From DAOTTI01 sp034437795 (lineage in GTDB: Bacteria; Chloroflexota; UBA11872; UBA12225), in contig DAOTTI010000109.1 of assembly GCA_034437795.1 (NCBI GenBank), positions 1 to 8,554 on the forward strand: 8,554 nucleotides of DNA, given 5' to 3'. The translations under genes and the position numbers were made by a program. Below are positions 1 to 6,524 of this stretch, piece after piece; position 1 is the first letter of the stretch, and every line of letters begins with the position of its first letter. The notes beneath the pieces were generated by a model. It was not told the origin of the DNA. It saw only the letters and a list, made by a program, of their open reading frames with translations, and searched no databases.

Positions 1-2
1 AT

Positions 3-416
3 CTGGAGGTGCCGCGCGTGCCCTACCACCAGATCGCCGTGCCCACCGTGGGCGCCGACGGGCCGGGGGCCACCAGCGCCGATGCCACCCGCCCAGGGAC
101 GGCGCGTCCGGCGGGGCAGGCGGGTGCCCCGGGGGTGGAGACCTCGGCCGTGGTGCGGGCGCGGGTGCTGCGGGCGCGGGAGCGCCAGCGGGGGCGCCTG
201 GCCGGCACGGGGCTGGCCTGCAACGCGGAGCTGGGCCCGGCCGAGGTGCGGCGCTTCTGTCGCACCGCGCCCGAGGCGGAGGGGCTGCTGCGGGCGGCGA
301 TGCAGCGCCTGCACCTGTCGGCGCGGGCCTATCACCGCGTGCTCAAGCTGGCGCGCACGATTGCCGACCTGGGTAGTCGGCCGGCACCACCAGCGTGCCG
401 TCATCCGAGCAGTTGA
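3..416 (+). pseudogene. comM: 3' part of a YifB/ComM-type Mg-chelatase-like AAA+ ATPase, C-terminus replaced
   Basis: The reading frame is open from the window edge, so the 5' end lies outside. What is visible is the C-terminal Mg_chelatase_C domain. It starts with a VPRVPYHQ segment, where the family has VPxVPY, followed by a Pro/Ala/Gly-rich insert (about 40 residues). Then come VRARVLRARERQ, a CNAEL segment and the strongly conserved LSARAYHRVLKLARTIADL, ending at base 371. The family helps remodel DNA in natural transformation and related recombination, as known for ComM in Haemophilus and Vibrio; its role in this phylum is unproven. After ARTIADL the family normally continues about 20 residues (an AGxExI...HxxEAIxYR helix). 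Here that is replaced by 14 unrelated residues and a TGA at 414-416, because the sequence from about 372 is antisense to the neighbouring methyltransferase. Identity as ComM-type is firm; function of this copy is doubtful. Confidence 0.85.
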
Positions 417-1176
417 AGCGCTCCACCGCGTCCAGCAGGTCAGGGGCGAGGGCCTCCTGGCCGGTCCGGTCCAGGGCCCCGAAGGCCTTGAGCACCGGGC
501 CGTAGTACGTGCGGAAGAGGTCGAGGTACGGCTGCGCCGACGCGAAGCGCCCGGCGAACGACTGCCGGGCCGCCCGCAGGGCCGTGATCTCGTGGCCAAA
601 CCGTTCGCGCAGCCCGGCCTCGATCCGCCAGCGGGTGGGGGGCCCCAGGCCCGGCGCCGGCCCGACGTGGCGGCCGACGATGCGCAGCATCTCGCCGATC
701 CAGCCGTGCGGGGTCCAGCTGGCGAGACCGATCCGGCCCCCGGGCCGGCAGGCACGCAGCAGCTCGCGCGCCGCCTGCTCCTGGTTGGGCGCGAATATCG
801 CGCCGTAGGTGGAGAGCACCACGTCGTCGGCGGCGTCCGCAACGGGCAGCGTCTCGGCGTCTCCCCCTTGGAAGGTGACGGGGAGCCCCTCGGCGGCGGC
901 GCGGGCGCGCCCCCGCTCCGCGAGGGCCGGCACGTAGTCCACGCCGGTCACCTGGCCCAGGCAGCGCGCGTCCGCGATGGCCGTTTTGCCGCTGCCGGTG
1001 ACCACGTCCAGCACGCGCTCGCCGGCCCGCAGGTCGACGGCATCGCACAGCCGCTCGCTGACGGGAGCGATGAGCGCCGCGATCATCTGGTAATCGCTGG
1101 AGGCCCAGGTCTGCTGCTGGCGGGCCTTAATCGCCGCGTAGTCCGGGCACGCCGGCGGTTGCGTCAAGACGGTCAA
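343..1176 (-). CDS. class I SAM-dependent methyltransferase, last residues replaced at a junction
   Basis: 277 residues. Motif I, VLDVVTGSGKTA, lies at residues 55-66, the acidic SAM-ribose residue in VTGVDY at about 80, DAETLPV at 106-112, and the post-IV segment PGGRIGLASW at 145-154. This is the Rossmann methyltransferase layout of the UbiE/COQ5-like Methyltransf_11/25 group; the substrate cannot be read from sequence. Motif I normally reads VLDVATGSGN, so V59 and K64 are mild departures. The C-terminus follows the family to VVPADY (residue 268, base 373), then runs PGRQSCAPA, which is antisense of the ComM-type gene. About 6-12 native residues are therefore missing, outside the catalytic fold. 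The start is a TTG at 1176, directly after an in-frame TGA at 1180-1182; a second TTG at 1167 is possible. The well-placed ATGs at 1186 and 1183 are out of frame. It lies 66 bp downstream of the cupin gene and may be co-transcribed. Confidence 0.85.
   Translation of the reverse strand: MTVLTQPPACPDYAAIKARQQQTWASSDYQMIAALIAPVSERLCDAVDLRAGERVLDVVTGSGKTAIADARCLGQVTGVDYVPALAERGRARAAAEGLPVTFQGGDAETLPVADAADDVVLSTYGAIFAPNQEQAARELLRACRPGGRIGLASWTPHGWIGEMLRIVGRHVGPAPGLGPPTRWRIEAGLRERFGHEITALRAARQSFAGRFASAQPYLDLFRTYYGPVLKAFGALDRTGQEALAPDLLDAVERFNCSDDGTLVVPADYPGRQSCAPA
372..375. other. junction joining two 3'-truncated convergent genes
   Basis: Left of about 371 the + strand encodes the end of a conserved ARTIADL helix of the ComM-type protein. 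Right of about 373 the minus strand encodes the conserved VVPADY near the end of a methyltransferase. Each gene then reads straight into the antisense of the other. Two genes losing their tails at one point, within a few bases, indicates a deletion or rearrangement breakpoint, or a contig chimera. No repeat or insertion sequence is visible at the point. Confidence 0.7.
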
Positions 1177-1242
1177 AAGTCATCATCGATCCTGCTTCTC
1201 AAATCTGTGGAGGTTTGAACTGGGAAGGTATTGGTCGCACCT

Positions 1243-2166
1243 TCAGGCGCCCCTGGTCCGGCGGCGCAGGAGGTGGCCACGGCCGACGAGGGCTCCCGCC
1301 ACCCCCAGCACCGTGAGCCCCATGATCGCCAGCGGCGGGACGGTTGCCCTCGTCCCCGCGCCGGTGCGCGGCAGGGCGATCGGACCGGAGATGGGCCCCG
1401 CGGGCTGCACCACGGTCGTCACGGGGGCGCCCCGCCGCAGGACGAAGGTCACGGCGACGAGCGCCTCGGCCACCGCCGCGTTGCCGGCGGCGTGGACGTC
1501 ACCTGGGCCTTCGACCCAGAGGTCACCCGCGCGATAGACGGTCTCGCGCCCGCCGCTGCGCACTCGCATCTCGCCCTCGACCACGGCGACGAGCGTGATG
1601 CCGCCGTGCGAGTGGAGGGGCGTCCAGGCGCCCGGCGCAAACCCGAGCACGGTGGTGGCGGCCTCGTCGAATGGGGCCGTCGAGGCGGCGGGGACCCTGG
1701 CGGACTGGTAGGCGACGGTCGGGCCGGGCGGCGCGCCCGGCGAAGGCGTGCCGGCGACAGTGGTGAGCGGGGCCCCCCGGGGCAACAGGAACGTCACCTG
1801 CACGCGCGCTGGCGCCGTGCCAGCGTTGCCGGCGGCGTGGACATCACGGGGCGCCTCGACCCAGCCCTCGCCAGCGCGGAAGACGTCCTCGGCGTCCCCC
1901 ATGCGGCGGGTCATCTCGCCCTCCAGCACGCGCACCAGCGTGAGACCGCCGTGCGAGTGGGGCGGGCTCCACGTCCCGGGCGCGAAATCCAGGATGAGGG
2001 TCTGGGCCTCGTCGAAGGGGCCGGTGCCGCCCTCGATGGCCATCCGGCTGAGCGGAGCAAGCGTTGCCGGCCCCGGCGGCAGCTCCTGGCCCCATACGGA
2101 CGCCGGCCGGAGCGCCAGCGCCGCGAGGACGAGCGTGAGGATGCGGATCAGTTTCATGGGGTTCAT
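1243..2166 (-). CDS. secreted double-cupin protein with LPxTG-type cell-wall sorting tail
   Basis: 307 residues from ATG at 2166, which is preceded by AGAAAGG at 2175-2181, an 8-base spacing. A second ATG lies three codons in. Residues 1-26 look like a Sec signal peptide (K5, R8, then a Leu/Ala-rich core, ending near VWGQ). Two homologous cupin domains follow, about 40-135 and 155-250. Each has the metal-binding pattern HSHGG (H70/H72; H185/H187), EGEM (E82 or E84; E197 or E199) and DVHAAGN (H110; H225), so both barrels keep a full 3-His/Glu set. A Pro/Gly linker leads to LPRTG at 265-269, a hydrophobic stretch (about 277-296) and RRR, the canonical sortase signal layout. Cupins of this type are often annotated as quercetin-dioxygenase-like or as sensing/storage barrels; the reaction here is unknown. 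It probably acts outside the membrane, fixed to the envelope. It is intact, unlike most of its neighbours. Confidence 0.85.
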   Translation of the reverse strand: MNPMKLIRILTLVLAALALRPASVWGQELPPGPATLAPLSRMAIEGGTGPFDEAQTLILDFAPGTWSPPHSHGGLTLVRVLEGEMTRRMGDAEDVFRAGEGWVEAPRDVHAAGNAGTAPARVQVTFLLPRGAPLTTVAGTPSPGAPPGPTVAYQSARVPAASTAPFDEAATTVLGFAPGAWTPLHSHGGITLVAVVEGEMRVRSGGRETVYRAGDLWVEGPGDVHAAGNAAVAEALVAVTFVLRRGAPVTTVVQPAGPISGPIALPRTGAGTRATVPPLAIMGLTVLGVAGALVGRGHLLRRRTRGA

Positions 2167-2174
2167 GGCATTAG

Positions 2175-2181
2175 CCTTTCT
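2175..2181 (-). promoter_or_regulatory. ribosome binding site of the double-cupin gene
   Basis: On the minus strand AGAAAGG sits 8 bases before ATG 2166. It supports that start inside a much longer open frame that has no coding character upstream of this point. Confidence 0.55.
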
Positions 2182-2377
2182 GGGAGTGTCTTGCCCCCTA
2201 CCGGAGGTCGTGCTCAGTATCTGCTCCGTGTCTGGCTGGCTCACCTGGGCGACGGGCTCGCACGCCTCCCCACCGTGGTGCGCCTGGCGGCCCCATTGTG
2301 GGTCACTGGTCATGGCCGTGGTTGTTCCCAAACCTGCCGCGACGGCCACGACGTGACCAGTGGCATCTGACCCACTA
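2182..2377. other. intergenic region upstream of the cupin gene
   Basis: Together with its edges, the stretch between the cupin start (2166) and the end of the broken winged-helix gene (2424) is about 257 bp. I see no open frame with family resemblance, no RNA gene and no convincing -35/-10 pair. It presumably carries the cupin promoter, because the upstream gene is decayed and followed by a hairpin. Confidence 0.4.
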
Positions 2378-2393
2378 GCCCGCTTGTGCGGGC
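2378..2393. repeat. short GC hairpin downstream of the broken winged-helix gene
   Basis: GCCCGC and GCGGGC form a perfect 6-bp stem around a 4-base loop, about 30 bases beyond the stop of the minus-strand gene. On the minus strand the T run precedes the hairpin rather than following it, so it is not a textbook intrinsic terminator in that direction. It could be a weak terminator or part of the element's end, since the right arm overlaps the end-like motif at 2387-2407. Confidence 0.4.
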
Positions 2394-2423
2394 AAAATCT
2401 GCACGAATGTGTCGCCGTTTGTG

Positions 2424-2779
2424 TCAGGCGGCGAGGTGGGCGTCGGCCACGAGATCCTGGACGGCGGCATCCAGGGCGGCGCAGGCTGCCCGTAGGGGCG
2501 GGGGTGCCTGTGCTACCAGCCAGAGATCGAGCGCCTGGAGCCCGCACCGTAGGATGCGGGCTTGGACCTTGATGCGGAAGAGCACCACCCGGCGGCCGTA
2601 GGGGGTCAGGCTGTAGCGACGCTTGCCCCTGACCGGCCGGATGAGCCCTTTGCGCGCGAGCCGTCGGCCGTCGTCGCCCATCTGCCGCGCGGTGTACTGC
2701 CCGTGCGGGACGCCGAGGACCTGGGCCACCAGCGGGCGGAGCCGTCTGGTGGTGATCCCGTCGGGCGGGAGGGCCCAGG
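2424..2779 (-). pseudogene. C-terminal winged-helix segment of the broken gene
   Basis: This is the third-frame piece. From ALPPDGIT it runs through TRRLRPLVAQVLGV, then QYTARQMGDDGRRLARKGLI (recognition-helix region), the basic wing RGKRRYSLTPYGRRV and two long Leu/Ala helices. In isolation it looks like a PadR/MarR-like DNA-binding module. An independent gene caller might start it at ATG 2729, giving 101 residues, but that would begin inside the helix preceding the winged fold. I read it as the 3' end of the decayed larger gene rather than a free regulator. A small transcription-factor-like product made from it is possible but unsupported, with no obvious ribosome site. Confidence 0.6.
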
Positions 2780-2840
2780 GGGCTCCTACGTCCAGCCACC
2801 GGATACGAGTTCGTGATCCCTTCGGGCGGGAGGGCCCAGG
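2752..2840. repeat. 28-bp direct repeat pair at 61-bp offset inside the broken gene
   Basis: Bases 2752-2779 recur at 2813-2840 with one mismatch (G2760 against T2821). The 33 bases between the copies (2780-2812) are not duplicated. On the minus strand each copy encodes the same family segment, ALPPxGIT, in frames that differ by one. Removing one 61-bp unit joins the conserved upstream and downstream parts in a single frame. The repeat therefore marks the lesion, not native gene structure. Confidence 0.8.
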
Positions 2841-4217
2841 TGCACACGGCCGCCAGCAGGGCCGTCACGCGGGGGTCGCCGAGCTGGAGGGCCGGCGCCG
2901 GCTGCCCCGCGGGGGTGCGGCCCGGGGTGGTCAGCGTGGTGGTCTGGGCGTGGCTCAGCCCGCAGTCGTGAGCGGTGCGCTCCAGCTCCAGCAGGCGCCG
3001 GTTGATCCCCTGGCCGAGCGCACGGAGGTGGGCGAAGTTCTGCAGGCTCCTGCCGACCCGGAAGTCGTGCGGGTCGTTGCAGGTGGTCGCGGTGCGCAGG
3101 GCGCGCCCCTCCTTGAAGGACTGCTTGATGTGGCAGCGCGTGTACGCCCCGTGCAGGCTGGGGATGATGCCGTCCAGCAGGACGCGGGTCTCGAACCGGC
3201 CGGGCGGGTCCGCGCGGCCCCGGCGGTCTACCAACAGCTGGATGCGGTCCGCGTGGCCAAGCTCGAGGTTGTCGCGGAGCACCTCCTCGAAGCACTCCCG
3301 CCCGCGCTGCGGGCAGTCGAAGACCTGGGTGCGGCTGACCTCCAGCTGGAGCAGGGACAGGCGAGAGCCGAAGCCCGCGGCCGCGTCGTCGGCCGTCAGC
3401 GGCAGCGGCAGGCGCGCCAGCCAGCGGTCGAAGCAGGCCTGGATGGCCGCCGCGCTGGGTCCGTCGCAGAGGGCTTGCAGGCCAGCCGGGTCCGTGCACA
3501 CCAGGAAGCCATGGTCTAACGCCTCGTCCTGGCTGCCGCGGCGGGCGGCCTGGCGCTTGGCCCACTTGTGGCCGTTGAGGCAGACCGTGATGGCGTACGG
3601 GGCGTCGCCGCCGACCGTGATGCACGCCGGCCCCCACTCCAGTCGAGCAGGGAGATGTAGTAGATGTAGTAGCGGTTGACATAGACGCTGGTCCAGGAGC
3701 AGGTGAAGTCCACCAGCCGCCCGCGCACCTGCTTGGTCGCCCGCCCGGCCTTCGCCCGCTCCTGGGCGACCCCCACCGGCACCACGCCCTCGTCCGACGG
3801 GAACCGCTCGCGAGACGGTTGCCCCACGTCGTCCTTGTCGTCCTTGCACTCCCCCTTCTGGAACTCGATCCAGGGGATGCGGTGCGCCTGGCAGAACGCT
3901 TGCAGCTTGGCCTTGAAGGCGGTGGTGATCTCCCCGAACAGGGCTGGCGAGGCGATCGTCCGCCCCCGATGGTAGAGGAAGATGATCACTCCGCCGGAGC
4001 CCTGCAGCCGCGGCACGTAGCCGTTGAGATACAGCCGATCGACGCACTCGATCGTGAGGGTCACGTGGTCGCGGATGACCTTGGCGACGTTGGGCATGGC
4101 ATGCCCACGGAGGTGGCGGTCCAAGGAGACGAACCACGCGGACCACACCCATTGGACGCCTTGCTCGCCGTGCCCGTGCCGACCCGTCGGTTTGAGGCGC
4201 AGCTTCGTTAGTACTCC

Positions 4218-4276
4218 GCCACGGTGATCCTGCTGGATGCGGGCCAGATTGCGGAACTCAGCAGAAACACCGTGGC
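4218..4276. repeat. long imperfect inverted repeat upstream of the mobile-type gene
   Basis: GCCACGGTG (4218-4226) pairs perfectly with CACCGTGGC (4268-4276). In the same register, CTGCTG (4230-4235) pairs with CAGCAG (4259-4264), interrupted by a 3-base imperfect internal loop. The result is a hairpin of 15 Watson-Crick pairs across two stems with an apical loop of about 23 bases. It lies 28 bases beyond the OsmC stop and about 120 bases before ATG 4097 on the same strand. It could act as a transcription terminator, although there is no clear U tract, or as a structured end of a mobile unit. Confidence 0.65.
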
Positions 4277-4304
4277 CAGGTGCTAGGATGTCGCTAAGAC
4301 TTCG

Positions 4305-4802
4305 CTACGACGTCGTTGACCGCATCGTGAGGGAGACGTCTATCGCTTTGACGAGGGCGAGGTAAATCGGACAGCGCTCTTGCCAGGTCTGGAAGAGCTG
4401 CTGCACGTTGCCATCGCCGTCGGGCGACTGGACCTGGATGTCAAGCCGGAGGTTCCGCAGGTCCGGTGCGACGCCGTCCAGGCCGAGCAGGCCGCGAGCG
4501 TCCGCGTCGCACTGAGCCGTGGCTTCCACCGCGTCCACGCGAATGCCGAGCTGGGGTGCTAGGGTGTCGCGGATGAACACGACCGCGCAGCCGGCCAGCG
4601 CGCCCAGCAGCAGCGCTGTCGGGCTGGGGGCTTGGTTCGTGCCGCCCAGTGGCGGGGGCAGGTCGGCGCGCCACGAGAACGGCCCGGCCTCCAGCACGGC
4701 CTGGCTGCCCTCGGCCCGTGCCCTGACGGTCGGCGCGCTCCTTGCCTTGTCCGGCTGCTCCTGCCAGAGGCGGGTCGTTTCACGAATGGTGTCCGGCGTC
4801 AT
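4305..4802 (-). CDS. OsmC/Ohr family protein (thiol-dependent peroxidase-like)
   Basis: 165 residues, the usual OsmC size. ATG 4802 is preceded by GGAGGG at 4808-4813 with 5 bases between, a strong site. The signature GGTNQAPSPTALLLGALAGC covers residues 53-72 and ends in the first active-site cysteine, C72. The second, C144, lies in ERCPIYLALVKA, a common form of the family's CPxxxxL motif. The family reduces organic hydroperoxides in the cytosol using the two cysteines and a lipoyl or thiol donor; some members bind other ligands. C98 is an additional cysteine. The gene is intact, 114 bp downstream of the beta-helix remnant, and is followed by the long hairpin at 4218-4276, so it may be its own transcription unit. 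Substrate preference, and whether it is Ohr, OsmC or a YhfA-like branch, cannot be decided; the motif spacing looks most like the OsmC/YhfA-type branch. Confidence 0.88.
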   Translation of the reverse strand: MTPDTIRETTRLWQEQPDKARSAPTVRARAEGSQAVLEAGPFSWRADLPPPLGGTNQAPSPTALLLGALAGCAVVFIRDTLAPQLGIRVDAVEATAQCDADARGLLGLDGVAPDLRNLRLDIQVQSPDGDGNVQQLFQTWQERCPIYLALVKAIDVSLTMRSTTS

Positions 4803-4807
4803 CGGTA

Positions 4808-4813
4808 CCCTCC
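4808..4813 (-). promoter_or_regulatory. ribosome binding site of the OsmC gene
   Basis: On the minus strand GGAGGG lies 5 bases before ATG 4802, a near-consensus site that fixes the start. I looked in the 114-bp gap upstream for a promoter. A TTGACG occurs, but no -10 follows at the right spacing. Confidence 0.65.
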
Positions 4814-4916
4814 AGTCTGTTGACTTGCTTCGTCAAGCGGTGACGGCACAGGTGTCTGCTCTGGCGACGCCACGGAGCGAACCCGAAGCGTTCCGGCCCC
4901 ACATCCTGCCGCGGCA

Positions 4917-5543
4917 TCAGACCGCGCGCAAGGCCTCCTGCCTCAGGATCACGCGTCGCTCATCGCCAGAGATCGTGGCCCAGCGCTGGTGGTCCACTTC
5001 GGGTTTCGGGTTCACCTGGTTCGTTGAGAATGTTGGTGTGGATGGCGGAGCCCCCTCGCCGCAGCCGGCGAAGCCGAGGAAGGCGACCGAGATCTGGTTC
5101 TGGCCCGGTAACAGGTACCACACCAGGCGTACCCGCGCGAACGCGACGATGTGGTGCGTCGCTGCCGCCCCGCCGGGTGACTGCGCGCTATCCCATACCG
5201 GCACGGTGATCTCCACGGCCTTGAGCCGGTCGAGCGCGTTGCGGATAGTGGCGCTATTGACGACGCCCGGGCTGGCGCGCACCCAGTCGCCGGCCGAGAG
5301 TGCCTGGCCCGCCGGATCGAACGGGTTCACATAGGTCGCGCTGTCGCTGGGCGGGGTCAGGCTGGCAGCGTCAGACGTCACCTCGAAGAAGGCCGCGTCG
5401 CCCCCGTCGGTCGTGACCATCGTGAAGCCGAGGGTCTCTCCGCCTGGGCCGTGAAAGGTCGGGTCACACTTCTGGTTCTTGAAGAACTCGAGGCGGTAGG
5501 CGGTGTTCGGCGCGCTCCGGAGCCGGCCCCTCATCTGGATCAC
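4917..5543 (-). pseudogene. C-terminal part of the frameshifted beta-helix protein, with a Tad-pilus-like domain
   Basis: About 208 residues continue the upstream protein in a different frame, from VIQMRGRLRSAPNTAYRLEFF to TGA 4917-4919. The first 50 or so residues are the Ig-like module that normally follows LQNFPxLT in CSLREA-type beta-helix proteins (NTAYRLEFF, then VTTDGGDAAF). The rest is different: GDWVRASPGVVNSATIRNAL, ITVPVWD and FARVRLVWYLLPGQNQISVAFLGF. This resembles the C-terminal domain of TadG-like proteins found beside Flp/Tad pili in Chloroflexota, judged from memory. A caller may begin an open frame here at GTG 5642 or ATG 5531, but 5642-5544 in this frame is only antisense-like shadow of the beta-helix piece. 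I see no transmembrane segment. Confident as a continuation, less so on the Tad likeness. Confidence 0.65.
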
Positions 5544-6511
5544 GCCGTCAGCTCCGGGAAGTTCTGGAGGATGTTCGCGCCCGTGTCCTCGTCGAGGGGG
5601 TCGTTCTTCGTTATGCCGGAGTCGGTGCCGAGGTCGATACAAAGGGCTCCGTTCGCGTAGATGGCGTTGCCGAGGATCGCGTTCCCCGTGGTCGGATCGT
5701 CGAAGAGTGACTGGACACGGACACCGGTCCGACCGTTGAAGGCGATGGTGTTGCCCAGGCCCGGGTCCGTGCCGCCGAGCGTGTAGGCCGACGAGTTCAC
5801 GATCCAGACGCCGTGGCGCCAGTTTGGCAGCCCCTCGGTCCCATTGGCCTTCAGGCCGATGGCGTTGTTCTGAACAAGGGTCCGGCCCGCCAGCTTGCCG
5901 TCGATGGCGATCCCGTCGCGGTTTCCGGAGATGACGTTGCCTTCATCCCGCATTCCGCCGCCGATCACGTTGCGCACCGTCTCGAAGTCCCTGCCTTCCA
6001 GGAGGACGCCGGCGCCGTCGTTGCGCTTCACGGCCGGGCCGGTCACGTTCGTGCCAATGTAGTTGCCGCGCACGATGTTGTCGTTGCCGGCGCGGATCAC
6101 GAGCCCGTCTGAGCCGGAGTTGGCGATCAGGTTGGCCGCAATCGTGTTATTCGATGAGCCGAAGCGTATGAGCACGGCCCTGGGTATGGCCCCCCCGCTG
6201 CCGCAGGTCTGGTTACCGTGGGCCGCCCTGACGGGGCGCACGCGCGGCGCCTCCGGCGCCGGTGTCGGCGGGGCGCCCACAATCGCATCGAGGTAGGTGA
6301 ACGGATTGGAGCTCACCGCCCAGGTCTGGCCCGCGGCGTCCGGCGGCGCTGGAGGCGCCTCGACATCGTCGGCGCGCCCGGCCGCCCGCTGGAGCACCAG
6401 GCACAGCAGGGTCTGCTCCGCTGGCGTGAGCAGCGCGTGCAGCCCCTTCAGCTTGGCGGCGAGCGTCCGCACGACCGCCTCCGTGATCGCCGGTGAGCCT
6501 TCGCCGCTCAT
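5540..6511 (-). pseudogene. right-handed beta-helix (NosD/CSLREA-like) protein, N-terminal part, frameshifted
   Basis: 323 residues from ATG 6511, with AGGGGGA at 6516-6522 four bases upstream. Residues 110-300 are beta-helix coils with the hallmark Asn ladders: NNTIAANLIANSGSDGLVI, NDNIVRGNYIGTNVTG, RNVIGGG, GNVISGN, QNNAIGLKANGTEG, GNTIAFNGRTGV and GNAIYANGALCIDLG. The family marker LQNFPELT sits at 315-322, and one base later the frame is lost, with TGA at 5540-5542. Such proteins are usually exported and bind or cleave polysaccharide. Here there is no signal peptide. Residues 1-48 are instead an amphipathic helical segment (LKGLHALLTPAEQTLLCLVLQRAAG), followed by a Pro-rich linker. This leader resembles short Chloroflexota proteins with an LTPAEQ motif that I know only from memory. 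The first coils of the helix seem missing. Confidence 0.75.
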
Positions 6512-6524
6512 CCGGTCCCCCTGT

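Larger units (their letters stand above)
2424..4097 (-). pseudogene. broken copy of a multi-copy, mobile-type winged-helix protein family
   Basis: Read backwards in three frames, this gives one protein of about 538 residues. Frame 1, from ATG 4097 (MPNVAKVIRDHVTLTIEC), runs to LLDWSGG at about 3630. Frame 2, from GPACITVGGDAPY at about 3630, runs to ALPPEGIT at about 2813. Frame 3, from ALPPDGIT at about 2779, runs to the stop at 2424. I recognise the family from memory by its core signposts: CVDRLYLNGYVP, VCLNGHKWAKRQ, QLEVSRTQVFD, DGIIPSLHGAY and KEGRALRTATTCNDPHDF. It ends in a small winged helix. It is usually annotated 'hypothetical' or 'winged helix', is often present in several copies per genome, and has no proven function. 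The first shift lies in a run of five G (C at 3631-3635), where one added base restores frame. The second is a 61-bp insertion between 28-bp repeats. GTG 4148 would give a longer start, but the family begins at MPNV. Both breaks destroy any single full-length product. Confidence 0.75.

Noticed and set aside
82..1218. Long + strand open frame opposite the methyltransferase
   Set aside because: Arg/Gly/Ala-rich translation with no motif, explained by the antisense of a GC-rich gene. The methyltransferase has clear motifs on the minus strand.
1231..2370. Long + strand open frame opposite the cupin
   Set aside because: Antisense shadow; the low-complexity His/Arg/Gly translation contrasts with two full cupin motifs on the other strand.
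2623..3679. + strand open frames opposite the winged-helix gene
   Set aside because: No recognisable domain, and they lie over the conserved minus-strand family core.
3516..4148. GTG 4148 as start of the mobile-type gene
   Set aside because: It adds 17 residues before MPNVAKVIRDH, where the family begins; ATG 4097 is preferred, although neither has a clear ribosome site.
1243..4152. A 969-codon minus-strand open frame covering the cupin and most of the mobile-type gene
   Set aside because: It strings together a shadow frame, the middle piece of the broken gene, non-coding intergenic sequence and the cupin. Only the cupin from 2166 and the segment about 3630-2813 have family resemblance in this frame.
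4307..4316. 10-bp palindrome ACGACGTCGT at the osmC stop codon
   Set aside because: It has no loop and overlaps the coding end; short self-complementary words are common at this GC content.
4818..4840. TTGAC/GTCAA inverted repeat with a possible -35 upstream of osmC
   Set aside because: Only 5-bp arms and no -10 at proper spacing before the ribosome site.
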